Shown in pieces: positions 27,061-36,331 of a stretch of 64,000 nucleotides of DNA. The notes under the pieces were generated by a model. That model worked only from the letters and a program-made list of their open reading frames with translations, was not told where the DNA came from and searched no databases. The translations under genes and the position numbers were made by a program. Numbering within the stretch: position 1 is the first letter of the stretch; each line of letters opens with the position of its first letter. The stretch is from Thalassobaculum litoreum DSM 18839 (GTDB taxonomy: Bacteria > Pseudomonadota > Alphaproteobacteria > Thalassobaculales > Thalassobaculaceae): positions 271,110 through 335,109 of the forward strand of contig NZ_FNBW01000005.1 of NCBI RefSeq assembly GCF_900102465.1. Reading direction: 5' to 3'.

Positions 27061-27209
27061 ACCAACCTCCCCACGGGGTTTGTGACAGCGACCACGGCTT
27101 GACACCCGACGCCCGGCCAACAAGGTTGGGGTTTCCGTCGTCGGTGCCGTGCCGACCTTACGTACGGATCGGTTCCGCCGGTCCAGGACCAGATTGTGGA
27201 CTGTTTTCC

Positions 27210-27734
27210 ATGTTACGCCCGGAGTCATTCGAGTCGGTCAACGACGCCCTGGACATGGGCACGATCGAGCGCTTCCCGGTTCTCTCCGGTGTTTTCGAGA
27301 CCTGGCGGCGGCTCGGTGACGGCGCGGCGCCGACGGGCGTCGATGCCCTGGACCTCCCGCCCCGGGCGCTGCCCTATCTGATGCTGGTCGATCTCGACGG
27401 GACGAAGGACGCGGTGATCCGTCTGGCCGGAACGGCGGCCTGCAACCTCTATGGCCGCGAGTTGAAGGGGACCAGCGTCCACGACTTCTTCGGCGCCCGG
27501 GACGCGCGGCTCGTGCTCGACGACCTGCTGACGGTCGCGGAGAACGAGGCCCCGATGCTGACCCACCGCTCCTATGTCTCGATCAACGGAAAACCGTGGA
27601 GCTATGTCCGGCTGCTGCTGCCGATCCGTCCGGAGGGCGGCCGGGTGACACGGATCCTGAAGGCGCTGGAGCCGAGCAAATTCAGCGCCGTGCCGGTGCG
27701 CTCGACGCCGGCGAACCGCCACGCTGGGCTATAG
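27210..27734 (+). CDS. PAS_5-like domain protein
   Basis: 174 residues. TWRRLGDGAAPTGVDALDLP, RALPYLMLVDLDGTKDAVIR and RLAGTAACNLYGRELKGTSV follow the PAS_5 pattern, with the later strand NGKPWSYVRLLLPIRPEGG. No effector domain. ATG at 27210 is the natural domain start although its ribosome site is weak; the frame is open to 26565 only because of GC bias. It precedes the Cache histidine kinase by 163 nt in the same direction and might act with it. Ligand unknown. Confidence 0.72.
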   Translation: MLRPESFESVNDALDMGTIERFPVLSGVFETWRRLGDGAAPTGVDALDLPPRALPYLMLVDLDGTKDAVIRLAGTAACNLYGRELKGTSVHDFFGARDARLVLDDLLTVAENEAPMLTHRSYVSINGKPWSYVRLLLPIRPEGGRVTRILKALEPSKFSAVPVRSTPANRHAGL

Positions 27735-27897
27735 GGCCGGCGAGCCTATGTCCGTGTAGGCTCTATACAGAGCACCCCCGATGTTTGAGTATTCGCCAGA
27801 CGATTGGGCTGGTGCCCACGGCATCGGGTAGAAGGGGGATCGTTTCGGGCGCGCGATTCCGGGCGGCGCCGGCCGCTGAATTGGGGCGGATGACCCT

Positions 27898-30282
27898 ATG
27901 AAACTGAAATGGCTGGTGCTTCTGGTCTTTGCCGGCGTGCAGACGCTCACCGCCGGGATCGTCGCCGTGAGCACCTGGGCGGTGGTGACCGGTTCGGTGG
28001 CGACCAACACCGCACACACCACCCGGGCCGTCGCCGATACGGTGCGGCTGCGCTTCGAGCGGTTCGTCGATCCGGCGACCGACGCGGTCGACCTGGCCCG
28101 CTTCGTCCTGCAGCGCCACGGTCCGGTGGACGTGTCCCTCGACACTTTCGAACGATTCATGTTCGACCAGTTGACCAGTCATCCGGTGGTGGACGCGCTC
28201 TACATGGGCCGCTCGACCGGCGAGTTCATGATGGTCAAACGGGTCCGGGCGCCGGGGCCGCCGACCTTCCTGACAAAGCATATCCGTGTCGGGGAAGAGG
28301 ACCGCACGGTCGAGTTTCGCCTGCGCGACCGGCAGTTCGATCTGGTGCGGCGCTGGCGCGACGACGACGACCCGTTCGACCCGCGCACCCGGCCCTGGTA
28401 CCGGGTAGCCCAGGAGCAGGCCGAGGAACAAGCCCAGGACGACATCCAGCGCTGGACCGAGCCCTATACCTTCTTCACCTCCGGCGCACCCGGCGTCTCC
28501 ACTGCCAACGCCCTGATGGGCACCTCGGCCGACAGCTGGGGCGCGGTCTCGGTCGACATCGAGACCGGTTCCTTTTCCAAGTTCCTGTCCTCCCTGGCCC
28601 TGCCCGGCGGCGGCGAGGCGTTCATCGCCGGGTGGGACGGCGAGGTGGTCGCTCTGCCGGCGGAGGTCGGGGAGGCGGGGCGGGCGCTGTTCGCCGAGCC
28701 CGACGACAGCCGGCGCCCGGCCCTTCTCCTGGCCCTGCTCGAGGCCGACCGAGAGGCGCTGGCGGCGGCCGGAGACGGCCGGGTGCTGCGCGACGTGGTG
28801 GTCGGCGGTCGGTCCTACATCGTCCAACTCGTCGGTTTCGCGGAGGCCGGCATGCCCTGGAGCATCATCGTCGCCGTGCCCGAGGACGCCGTCTTCGGCT
28901 GGGTCTACCGCCTGCGTAACGAGATCATGGCGATCAGCGTCGCCGCCTGTCTGCTGGCGGGCGTCCTGCTGCTGCTGTTCTGGCACCGGGCGATCGAGCG
29001 GCCGATGGCGGCGATCTCCTCGCGGCTGGCGGTCATCGGCGCCGGCGGCAATGGGGACGGTGCGCCGGTCTCCGGGGCGAAGGAGATGCGGCAGATCGAC
29101 CAGGCGGTGATCGCCGCCGGCCAGATGATTAGCGAACGCCAGGCTGCCCGGCTGACGCTGATCGACCGGCTGCGCGAGCTGGTGGAGGCGATGGAGCGGG
29201 CGCCGGTGGGGATCGCGATCCTGGAGGCCGACCGGCGGCTGAGCTTCGCCAACGGGGCGGCGCGTACCGCCCTGTCGGTCGGCGACGGCGACGATGTCCG
29301 CCTCGACACCGCGGTCCTGGGCATGTCGGAAGCCGAGTTCGCGGCCAAGGCCGAGCTGGTGGCCGGAGGGCGCACGATCCGCGGCGAGGCGGTACTGCCG
29401 GACGCCGACGGCGCGGAGGCGGAATACGGGGTCCTGCTGTCGCCGCTCGGCGACGGCGACGAGACCCGGATCCTGCTGGTGCTCGAGGACGTCTCCACGG
29501 CCAACGTCCTGGAGGCGGGAATTGTGGCGGCGCGCGAGGCGGCGGAGCGCAGCGACCAGGCCAAGACCCTCTTCCTGGCGCAGATGAGCCACGAGTTCCG
29601 CACGCCGCTGAATGCCATCGCCGGGTTCTCCGAGATGCTGCAGGGAGCGCCAGATATGGGCTCGGAGAAGGCTCGCCAGTATATCGGCCATATCAGCGCC
29701 AGCGCGGCGACGCTGCTGGAGATGGTCGATCGCATCCTGGAATACGCCCGCTACGAAAGCGGGGCCGTCGGCACGGCGCCGCGGCCGACGGATATCGCGG
29801 GCGTGCTGGAGGATGCCATCGACGCGGTGAGCCGCGAGGCGGCGGTGGCCGGGGTGACGGTGGAACTTACCCTGCATGGCCGGCTGGAGCCGGTGGCGGC
29901 GGATCCGGCGATGCTGACCCGCGCCCTGGAGCAGCTTCTGTCCAATGCCATCAAGTTTTCCAGGCCCGGCTCGGCCGTCTCGGTCGCCGCGGCCCCCAGC
30001 CCGGGCAAGGATCCGCGGCGCATCACGGTCGGCATCGTCGACCGTGGCAGCGGCATCAACCCGGTCGATCTGCCGCGGGTGTTCGATCCGTTCTGGAAGG
30101 CCGACACCCATCTGCGGGCCAGTACCGAGGGGCCGGGTCTGGGTCTGGCGATCGCCCGACGCATCATCGCCGGCTTCGGCGGTCAGATCGAGGTGGACAG
30201 CGCCCCCGGAGAGGGAACGCGGGTCGTGGCGACCCTGCCGGTGTTCTCAGGTCCGAGCCAGAACCGCTCGAACGGCAGCTGA
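27898..30282 (+). CDS. Cache-PAS sensor histidine kinase
   Basis: 794 residues. TM1 at about 5-27, a large periplasmic Cache-type sensor (about 30-340, with RPWYRVAQEQAEEQA and PYTFFTSGAPGVS), TM2 at about 344-362, and a short linker without an obvious HAMP. A PAS domain (about 424-530, ERAPVGIAILEADRRLSFAN) precedes HisKA with phospho-acceptor His near 565 (QMSHEFRTPLNAIAGFSEML). The HATPase domain has the N box LLSNAIKFSRPG, DRGSGINPVDLPRVFDPFW and GPGLGLAIARRI. No response regulator gene is adjacent, so it is an orphan kinase; Cache domains usually sense small organic ligands. Confidence 0.92.
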   Translation: MKLKWLVLLVFAGVQTLTAGIVAVSTWAVVTGSVATNTAHTTRAVADTVRLRFERFVDPATDAVDLARFVLQRHGPVDVSLDTFERFMFDQLTSHPVVDALYMGRSTGEFMMVKRVRAPGPPTFLTKHIRVGEEDRTVEFRLRDRQFDLVRRWRDDDDPFDPRTRPWYRVAQEQAEEQAQDDIQRWTEPYTFFTSGAPGVSTANALMGTSADSWGAVSVDIETGSFSKFLSSLALPGGGEAFIAGWDGEVVALPAEVGEAGRALFAEPDDSRRPALLLALLEADREALAAAGDGRVLRDVVVGGRSYIVQLVGFAEAGMPWSIIVAVPEDAVFGWVYRLRNEIMAISVAACLLAGVLLLLFWHRAIERPMAAISSRLAVIGAGGNGDGAPVSGAKEMRQIDQAVIAAGQMISERQAARLTLIDRLRELVEAMERAPVGIAILEADRRLSFANGAARTALSVGDGDDVRLDTAVLGMSEAEFAAKAELVAGGRTIRGEAVLPDADGAEAEYGVLLSPLGDGDETRILLVLEDVSTANVLEAGIVAAREAAERSDQAKTLFLAQMSHEFRTPLNAIAGFSEMLQGAPDMGSEKARQYIGHISASAATLLEMVDRILEYARYESGAVGTAPRPTDIAGVLEDAIDAVSREAAVAGVTVELTLHGRLEPVAADPAMLTRALEQLLSNAIKFSRPGSAVSVAAAPSPGKDPRRITVGIVDRGSGINPVDLPRVFDPFWKADTHLRASTEGPGLGLAIARRIIAGFGGQIEVDSAPGEGTRVVATLPVFSGPSQNRSNGS

Positions 30283-30331
30283 GCCGACGTGCTTCTCCGG
30301 GGTGGTTCTTTCGGGCGGTTCTTCGGGGCGT

Positions 30332-31042
30332 TCAGCCTTGCGCGTCGATCCGTTCGCCATGGGCGACGCAGGCCGGAGAGGCCAGGTCGAGGAACGCGGG
30401 GGCGATATCCTCCGGCGTCTTCAGGGTCATCGGATCCTCACCCGGGAAGGCCGTCGCCCGCATCTTTGTGCGCGTGCCGCCCGGGTTCAGCAGGTTGATC
30501 CGCAGGTTGGTGCGCCGGGTCTCGCCGGCATAGGCGCGCACCATGGCCTCCAGCGCGGCCTTGGACACCGCATAGGCGCCCCAGTTCGGTCGCTCGCCGA
30601 CGGCGGCACCGGAGGTCACGAAGATCGCCCGTCCGGCGTCCGACTGGCGCAGCAGCGGATCGAGGCTGCGCACCAGCCGCTGGCAGGAGCTCAGGTTGAC
30701 CGTCATCACCTCGTCCCAGAGCTTGGGGTCGTAGTGCGAGATCGGGCTGAGCACCCCGAGGATGCCGTGGTTGGCGACCAGCACGTCCAGCTTGCCCCAG
30801 CGCTCGTAGATCGACGCGCCCAGGCGGTTGATCGCTTCGAAATCGGTGAGGTCCATCGGGACCAGGGTGGCCTCGCCGCCGGCCGCCTTGACCCGGTCGT
30901 CCGTCTCCTCCAGGCCGCCGACCGTGCGCGCCACCAGGATCAGGTGGGCGCCCTCGCGGGCGAAGGCCTCGGCGACGGCGGCACCGATGCCGCGCGACGC
31001 GCCGGTGATGAGCGCGACACGCCCTTCGAGAATGCCAGTCAT
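30332..31042 (-). CDS. SDR-family oxidoreductase
   Basis: 236 residues. [18 protein letters not shown] is the Rossmann glycine loop, VANHGILG replaces the usual [19 protein letters not shown] carries the catalytic Ser region and [16 protein letters not shown] the Tyr-x-x-x-Lys pair. The Arg after beta-2 ([11 protein letters not shown]) suggests NADP(H). It starts 7 nt after purF ends and is the last gene of the long minus-strand block. A purine-pathway role is not implied; this SDR often trails purF in related genomes. Substrate unknown. Confidence 0.9.
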   Translation of the reverse strand: MTGILEGRVALITGASRGIGAAVAEAFAREGAHLILVARTVGGLEETDDRVKAAGGEATLVPMDLTDFEAINRLGASIYERWGKLDVLVANHGILGVLSPISHYDPKLWDEVMTVNLSSCQRLVRSLDPLLRQSDAGRAIFVTSGAAVGERPNWGAYAVSKAALEAMVRAYAGETRRTNLRINLLNPGGTRTKMRATAFPGEDPMTLKTPEDIAPAFLDLASPACVAHGERIDAQG

Positions 31043-31049
31043 AGAACCC

Positions 31050-32510
31050 TCAGGAGGCTTCGGCGAGCAGGGAGAGCTGACGCGTCCGGCCGCCGGTGTA
31101 ATCGGTCAGCGAGATCGGATAGTCGCCGGTGAAACAGGCGTCGCAGAACTGCGGCACGTCGTTGTTCCGCGCGGCTTCGCCCATCGCCCGGTACAGCCCG
31201 TCGATGGAGATGAAGGCGAGGCTGTCGACGCCGATCTTCTCCGCCATCTCCTCCACGCTCATCTGCGCGGCGAGCAGCTTGGAGCGCTCCGGCGTGTCGA
31301 CGCCGTAGAAGCAGGAATGGGTGGTCGGCGGGCTGGCGATGCGCATGTGCACCTCGGTCGCCCCGGCCTGGCGCACCATCTCCACGATCTTCGTCGAGGT
31401 GGTGCCTCGGACGATGGAATCGTCGACCAGGATCACCCGCTTGCCTTCGAGCTGCCCGCGGTTGGCGTTGTGCTTCAGCTTGACGCCCAGGTGGCGGACC
31501 TTGTCGGTCGGCTGGATGAAGGTCCGGCCGACATAGTGGTTGCGGATGATGCCCAGCTCGAACGGCAGGCCCGAGGCCTCGGCATAGCCGATCGCCGCCG
31601 GCACGCCGGAATCCGGCACCGGGACGACCACGTCGGCATCGACCCCGCTCTCGTTCGCCAGCTCGGCGCCGATCCCCTTGCGGGCGGCATAGACGCTGTG
31701 CCCCTCGACCATACTGTCCGGGCGGGCGAAGTAGATGTACTCGAAGATGCAGAACCGGCTCGGCCGCGGACGGAACGGGAAGAACGAGCGCACGCCCTTG
31801 GCGTCGATCACCACCAACTCGCCCGGATTGATGTCGCGGACGAAATCGGCGCCGATGATGTCCAGGCCGCAGGTCTCCGAGCACAGAATATAGGCGTCGC
31901 CGATCTTGCCGAGCACCAGCGGGCGTACGCCGAACGGGTCGCGCAGGCCGATCAGGGTGTCCTTGCTCATGCAGATCAGGGAATAGCCGCCCTCGACCTG
32001 GTTCATCGCCTCGACCAGCCGGTCGACCACCGACGCGCGACGCGAGCGGGCGATCAGGTGGATGATGACCTCGGTATCCATGGTCGACTGGAAGATCGAG
32101 CCCTGGCGCACCAGACCCTCGCGCACCTGCAGGGCGTTGGTCAGGTTGCCGTTGTGGCACAGCGCGAAGCCGCCGAACTCCAGATCCGCGAACAGCGGCT
32201 GCACGTTGCGCAGCGCCGTCTCGCCGGTGGTGGAGTAGCGGGTATGGCCGATCGCCGAGTGACCGACGAGCTGGTCCATGACCTCCTGATTGTCCTCGCC
32301 GAAATTCTCGCCGACATGGCCGAGGCCGCGGTGGACGTTGAACGTCGTCCCGTCGGTGGCGACGATCCCGGCCGCTTCCTGGCCGCGATGCTGCAGGGCG
32401 TGGAGGCCCAGGGCGGTGTGCGCGGCGGCGTCGGACGTGCCGAAGATGCCGTAGATCGCACACTCTTCATGAAGATGGTCGTCGTCATAGGGAGAGGTCG
32501 TGAGCGTCAT
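31050..32510 (-). CDS. purF: Amidophosphoribosyltransferase
   Basis: 486 residues. After a short propeptide, Cys in [10 protein letters not shown] becomes the N-terminal nucleophile of the class II glutaminase domain ([17 protein letters not shown]). The PRPP-binding loop [17 protein letters not shown] lies in the phosphoribosyltransferase domain. Late cysteines ([11 protein letters not shown]) resemble the Fe-S ligands of the Bacillus-type enzyme. It makes phosphoribosylamine, the first step of purine synthesis. ATG at 32510 fits the propeptide; a longer frame to 32603 is spurious. Upstream is cvpA, with a terminator-like hairpin between. Confidence 0.96.
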   Translation of the reverse strand: MTLTTSPYDDDHLHEECAIYGIFGTSDAAAHTALGLHALQHRGQEAAGIVATDGTTFNVHRGLGHVGENFGEDNQEVMDQLVGHSAIGHTRYSTTGETALRNVQPLFADLEFGGFALCHNGNLTNALQVREGLVRQGSIFQSTMDTEVIIHLIARSRRASVVDRLVEAMNQVEGGYSLICMSKDTLIGLRDPFGVRPLVLGKIGDAYILCSETCGLDIIGADFVRDINPGELVVIDAKGVRSFFPFRPRPSRFCIFEYIYFARPDSMVEGHSVYAARKGIGAELANESGVDADVVVPVPDSGVPAAIGYAEASGLPFELGIIRNHYVGRTFIQPTDKVRHLGVKLKHNANRGQLEGKRVILVDDSIVRGTTSTKIVEMVRQAGATEVHMRIASPPTTHSCFYGVDTPERSKLLAAQMSVEEMAEKIGVDSLAFISIDGLYRAMGEAARNNDVPQFCDACFTGDYPISLTDYTGGRTRQLSLLAEAS

Positions 32511-32582
32511 GCGCGGGTCCGGTCCTCGCTCGAGGGGGAGATGTCGGACGGGGTCATACCCCATCCGATCGGCGACGGCCCT

Positions 32583-32615
32583 CCAAAACGAAACAGCACC
32601 CACCTATTGGGTGCT
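32583..32615 (-). terminator. Terminator overlapping the cvpA stop codon
   Basis: On the minus strand AGCACCCA pairs with TGGGTGCT around a 5-nt loop, followed by GTTTCGTTTT. The left arm contains the last codons and the loop the TAG of cvpA. It should reduce read-through into purF, whose promoter may then lie in 32511-32580. Confidence 0.78.
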
Positions 32616-33293
32616 TTGGATGGCCCGGTTCAGTTCCTGACGTTCCTTGTCAGTATACCCCTGATTGCCCCCCGACGCATCGGGATTCGGGGTGTCGCTG
32701 CGAGGTGTGGGGCTGAGCAGCCGCTCTTTCAAGGCTTCGCGGGTTTCATCCTCAGCCTGCCTGCGGAGTCGCGCCGCCTCTGTGTCGGCCTGGCTGCGCA
32801 GGTGTTCCGGCACCAGGGTGACCAGCATGTCCGATCCGGCCACGATCAGAGGTAGAGATTTCGCCTCGGTGATCCAGGTCGGGTGATCCTGCGAGTCCGG
32901 TTCCGCCCACAGCACGAGCAGGTAGGCGACGCAGACCAGGACCACGCCACGCAACACCCCGAACAGGAAGCCGAGCGACCGGTCGACCGCGCCGAGCCCC
33001 ACCATCTGCAGGGTTCCGCTCGCCAGTCGGGCGAGGATCATGAAGATGATCAGGGCGACGATGAACAGCACGCCGCCGGCAATCAGCTCGCCCAGCGGTC
33101 CGTCGATGCCGGTCAGGTCCTCAACGATGGGGGTCGCCGGCTTGTAGCCGTAGATGCCGACCGCCAGCGCGCCGACCCAGGCGACGATGGAGAACACCTC
33201 CGCGACAAAACCGCGCATGAGCGCCAGAAGGCCCGACAGGACCACCACGGTGATGACGGCGATGTCGGTGATGTTGATCGGCAGGGAATCCAT
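32604..33293 (-). CDS. cvpA: CvpA-family membrane protein
   Basis: 229 residues with four hydrophobic helices in the first ~165 residues (for example ITDIAVITVVVLSGLLALM and GGVLFIVALIIFMILARLAS, then SLGFLFGVLRGVVLVCVAYLL). This is followed by a charged C-terminal tail (about 165-229), the usual CvpA layout. CvpA is required for colicin V production in Escherichia coli and affects envelope homeostasis. As in many proteobacteria it sits just upstream of purF. The C-terminal tail, rich in Arg and Glu, is variable in the family. Confidence 0.9.
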   Translation of the reverse strand: MDSLPINITDIAVITVVVLSGLLALMRGFVAEVFSIVAWVGALAVGIYGYKPATPIVEDLTGIDGPLGELIAGGVLFIVALIIFMILARLASGTLQMVGLGAVDRSLGFLFGVLRGVVLVCVAYLLVLWAEPDSQDHPTWITEAKSLPLIVAGSDMLVTLVPEHLRSQADTEAARLRRQAEDETREALKERLLSPTPRSDTPNPDASGGNQGYTDKERQELNRAIQSTQ

Positions 33294-33305
33294 TGAGGGC
33301 CCGTA

Positions 33306-34709
33306 TCAGGAGGCGACGACTCGGCGGCCGATGCGGGCATCGTCGCCGGGATCGTGGAGCAGGTCCACCAGATCATGTAGCCGGGAGATTTCGACCAAAT
33401 CGAGGCCGCCCGACAGGGCCTTGCCGCCCTTGCGGCGCGAGGCGGGCAGCAGGGCCTTCTCGAAACCGAGCTTGGCGGCCTCCTTCAGCCGCGCCTCGGC
33501 CTGGGTGACGGCGCGCACCTCCGCCGACAGGCCGATCTCGCCGAACACCACGGAGCCCTTGGGCACCGGCACGCCGGTCAGCGAGGAGAGCAGGGCCGCA
33601 GCCACCGCCAGATCGGCGGCCGGCTCCGACACGCGGAGCCCGCCGGCGACGTTGAGGAACACGTCGTTGCCCGCCAATGAGACGCCGCAGCGCGCCTCCA
33701 GCACGGCCGTGACCATGGCCAGCCGGTTGCCGTCCCAGCCGACCACCGCCCGACGCGGGGTGCCGTAGGGGGAGGGGGCGATCAGCGCCTGGATCTCCAC
33801 CAGCACCGGCCGGGTGCCCTCCACCCCGGCGAAGACGCAGGCGCCGGAGATGTCGTCCTGGCGGTCGGACAGGAACAGAGCCGAGGGGTTGGTGACCTCC
33901 ATCAGCCCGCCCTCGGTCATCTCGAACACGCCGATCTCGTCGGTCGGACCGAAGCGGTTCTTCACCCCGCGCAGGATGCGGAACTGGTGACCACGCTCGC
34001 CCTCGAAATACAGCACCGTGTCGACCATGTGCTCCAGCACCCGGGGGCCGGCGATGGCGCCTTCCTTGGTGACGTGGCCGACCAGCAGCAGGGCGATGCC
34101 GCGCTTCTTGGCCACCCGGATCAGTTCCTGGGCCGAGGCGCGGACCTGGGCGACGGTGCCCGGCGCGCTGTCCAGCGCGTCCACATACATGGTCTGGATC
34201 GAGTCGATCACCACCACATCGGGGCTGTCGGCGGCCTCCAGGCTGGAGACGATGTCGCGCACGCTGGTCGCCGCCGCCAGCCCGACCGAGGCCCCGGCCA
34301 CGCCGAGACGCTGGGCGCGCATGCGGACCTGGTCCACCGCCTCCTCGCCGGAGACATAGGCGCAGCGGCAGGTGCCGGACAGGCCGGCGACCACCTGCAG
34401 CAGCACGGTCGACTTGCCGATCCCCGGATCGCCCCCGATGAGGGTCGCCGAGCCGGGGACCAGCCCGCCGCCAAGCACGCGGTCGAACTCGCCGATGCCG
34501 GTGATCCGCCGGGGCGTCTCCTTGCTCTGGCCCGCGAGTTCGACGAAGTTGATGCGCCGGCCGCCGCCGGGCTTAAGCCCTTTCGGCGCCGCCTCGACGA
34601 CCTCTTCGACCAGGGTGTTCCAGGCGCCGCAGGCGTCGCATTTGCCGGCCCACTTGGCCGTCACCGATCCGCATTCCTGGCAGACGTAGCGGCTGGTCGA
34701 TTTCGCCAT
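33306..34709 (-). CDS. radA: DNA repair protein RadA
   Basis: 467 residues. An N-terminal C4 zinc finger (YVCQECGSVTAKWAGKCDAC) is followed by a RecA-like ATPase with Walker A GGDPGIGKSTVLLQ and the RadA-specific KNRFG motif (RGVKNRFGPTDEIGVFEM). A Lon-like C-terminal domain (NVAGGLRVSEPAADLAVAAA) completes it. RadA is a helicase that processes recombination intermediates. ATG at 34709 starts the zinc finger; longer open frame upstream belongs to the overlapping shadow of mlaF. It lies 14 nt after the Mla ATPase gene. Confidence 0.97.
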   Translation of the reverse strand: MAKSTSRYVCQECGSVTAKWAGKCDACGAWNTLVEEVVEAAPKGLKPGGGRRINFVELAGQSKETPRRITGIGEFDRVLGGGLVPGSATLIGGDPGIGKSTVLLQVVAGLSGTCRCAYVSGEEAVDQVRMRAQRLGVAGASVGLAAATSVRDIVSSLEAADSPDVVVIDSIQTMYVDALDSAPGTVAQVRASAQELIRVAKKRGIALLLVGHVTKEGAIAGPRVLEHMVDTVLYFEGERGHQFRILRGVKNRFGPTDEIGVFEMTEGGLMEVTNPSALFLSDRQDDISGACVFAGVEGTRPVLVEIQALIAPSPYGTPRRAVVGWDGNRLAMVTAVLEARCGVSLAGNDVFLNVAGGLRVSEPAADLAVAAALLSSLTGVPVPKGSVVFGEIGLSAEVRAVTQAEARLKEAAKLGFEKALLPASRRKGGKALSGGLDLVEISRLHDLVDLLHDPGDDARIGRRVVAS

Positions 34710-34723
34710 CCGTGTCTCCGTCC

Positions 34724-35500
34724 TCAGCCGCGCCGGACGGCCATCTGGATCGGACCTTCGGCCCGGCCGTGGATGAACTGGTCGACATAGTCGTTGCCCG
34801 AGCTGTCGATCTCCGACACCGGGCCGGCCCAGATGATCTTGCCCTGGTACAGCATGGCCATGCGGTCGGCGATCTTGCGCGCGCTGGCCATGTCGTGGGT
34901 GATCGACAGGCCGGTCGCGCCCAACTCGCGGGTACATTTCACGATCAGGTCGTTGATCACGTCGGCCATGATCGGGTCGAGACCGGTGGTCGGCTCGTCG
35001 AAGAAGATGATCTCCGGATCGGTGGCGATGGCGCGGGCCAGCGACACGCGCTTCTGCATGCCGCCGGACAGCTCCGACGGCGACAGGGCGGCGACATCCT
35101 CGCTCAGCCCCACCTGGGCCAGCTTGTCGATGGCGACCTTGCGGGCGTCGGCCCGGTCCACCTGCTTGGAGGCCATCAGGCCGAAGGCGACGTTCTCCCA
35201 GACCGGCAGGCTGTCGAACAGCGCGCCGCCCTGGAACAGCATGCCGAACTTGCGCATATAGGCCTCGCGCTCGGAGCGCGGCAGGCCGACCACGTTCTCG
35301 CCGTCGATCTCGATGGTGCCGGAATCCGGCTCCATCAGGCCGATGATGCATTTCAGCAGCACCGACTTGCCGGTGCCGGAGCCGCCGATCACGACGACGC
35401 TCTCGCCGGCGCCGATATCCAGGTCGATGCCGTTCAGCACGACCTTGGCGCCGAAGCTCTTCTTCAGGTCCCGGATGCGCAGTTTAGGGGTGTCGCTCAT
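34724..35500 (-). CDS. mlaF: Mla lipid-transport ABC ATPase
   Basis: 258 residues. Walker A GGSGTGKSVLLKC, signature LSGGMQKRVSLARAI and Walker B IIFFDEPTTGLDPIMAD with switch His in SITHDM. The Lys/Ser after GTGKS (GKS-VLLK) and the D-loop wording match MlaF, the ATPase of the MlaFEDB phospholipid transporter between the inner and outer membranes. Start at 35500 has GAGGG 8 nt upstream; a TTG at 35515 would overlap mlaE. It pairs with mlaE 11 nt upstream. No mlaD, mlaC or mlaB follows here. Confidence 0.9.
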   Translation of the reverse strand: MSDTPKLRIRDLKKSFGAKVVLNGIDLDIGAGESVVVIGGSGTGKSVLLKCIIGLMEPDSGTIEIDGENVVGLPRSEREAYMRKFGMLFQGGALFDSLPVWENVAFGLMASKQVDRADARKVAIDKLAQVGLSEDVAALSPSELSGGMQKRVSLARAIATDPEIIFFDEPTTGLDPIMADVINDLIVKCTRELGATGLSITHDMASARKIADRMAMLYQGKIIWAGPVSEIDSSGNDYVDQFIHGRAEGPIQMAVRRG

Positions 35501-35511
35501 CTGCTTCGCCC

Positions 35512-36285
35512 TCAATCCGCAAAGAACATCTCGGTGATGACGTAGTTCGCCACCAGGATCATGATCGAGGCCGTGACCACGGCGTTGGTCGTCGCCGCCC
35601 CCACGCCCTGGGCGCCGCCGCGCGAGTTGTAGCCGTGATAGCAGCCCATCAGCGCGATCAGGAACCCGAACACCGCCGCCTTGACCAGACCCGAGATCAC
35701 ATCCATCCGCTCCAGATACTGGATGGTGGAGCTGATGTAGTTGGCGGCGTTGAAGTCGAGCTTGTAGACGCCGACCACATAGCCGCCGAACACGCCGATG
35801 ATGTCGCCGATCAGCACCAGGATCGGCAGGCTGATGGTGGCGGCGATGACCCGGGGGGCGATCAGATACTTGAACGGGTTGGTCGACAGGGTGGTCAGGG
35901 CGTCGATCTGTTCGGTCACCCGCATGGTGCCGATCTCGGCCGCCATGGCGGCCCCGACCCGGCCGGCGACCATCAGCCCGGCCAGCACCGGCGCCAGCTC
36001 GCGGGTCATCGACAGCACGACCACGGTGGCGACCGCGCCCTCGGCGGAGAACCGCGCGAAGCCGGTGTAGCTCTGCAGCGCCAGCACCATGCCCGAGAAC
36101 AGCGTGGTCATGCCGACCACCGGCAGGGAGTAATAGCCGATCTCGATGAACTGCCGCAGGATCAGCCGCGGATAGAAGGGCGGGCGCACGCAGTGTCCGA
36201 TCGCGGCGGACGCGAACAGCCCGATGCGGCCGGTGGTGGCCAGGAGTGTCAGGAAGCCTCGGCCGATCGCCGCGAGAGGATTCAT
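35512..36285 (-). CDS. mlaE: Mla lipid-transport ABC permease
   Basis: 257 residues of the MlaE/YrbE permease family. Characteristic stretches are SLPVVGMTTLFSGMVLALQ, ELAPVLAGLMVAGRVGAAMA and EIGTMRVTEQIDALTTLSTN, with about five to six membrane helices. It forms the inner-membrane core of the phospholipid transporter with the ATPase encoded 11 nt downstream. ATG at 36285 begins the conserved region; the earlier codons to 36363 are not homologous. Maintains outer-membrane asymmetry by established function of the family. Confidence 0.92.
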   Translation of the reverse strand: MNPLAAIGRGFLTLLATTGRIGLFASAAIGHCVRPPFYPRLILRQFIEIGYYSLPVVGMTTLFSGMVLALQSYTGFARFSAEGAVATVVVLSMTRELAPVLAGLMVAGRVGAAMAAEIGTMRVTEQIDALTTLSTNPFKYLIAPRVIAATISLPILVLIGDIIGVFGGYVVGVYKLDFNAANYISSTIQYLERMDVISGLVKAAVFGFLIALMGCYHGYNSRGGAQGVGAATTNAVVTASIMILVANYVITEMFFAD

Positions 36286-36331
36286 CGCACGGAGTACCCC
36301 GATCGATCGTTGATGCAAGCGATCCCGGCCG

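Noticed and set aside
27763..30111. 782-codon minus-strand ORF antisense to the histidine kinase
   Set aside because: Sense strand has a complete Cache-PAS-HisKA-HATPase protein; the antisense product has no recognisable feature.
31039..32463. 474-codon minus-strand ORF in another frame of purF
   Set aside because: purF frame carries the glutaminase and PRPP motifs; the shadow frame is Arg/Gly/Pro-rich without motifs.
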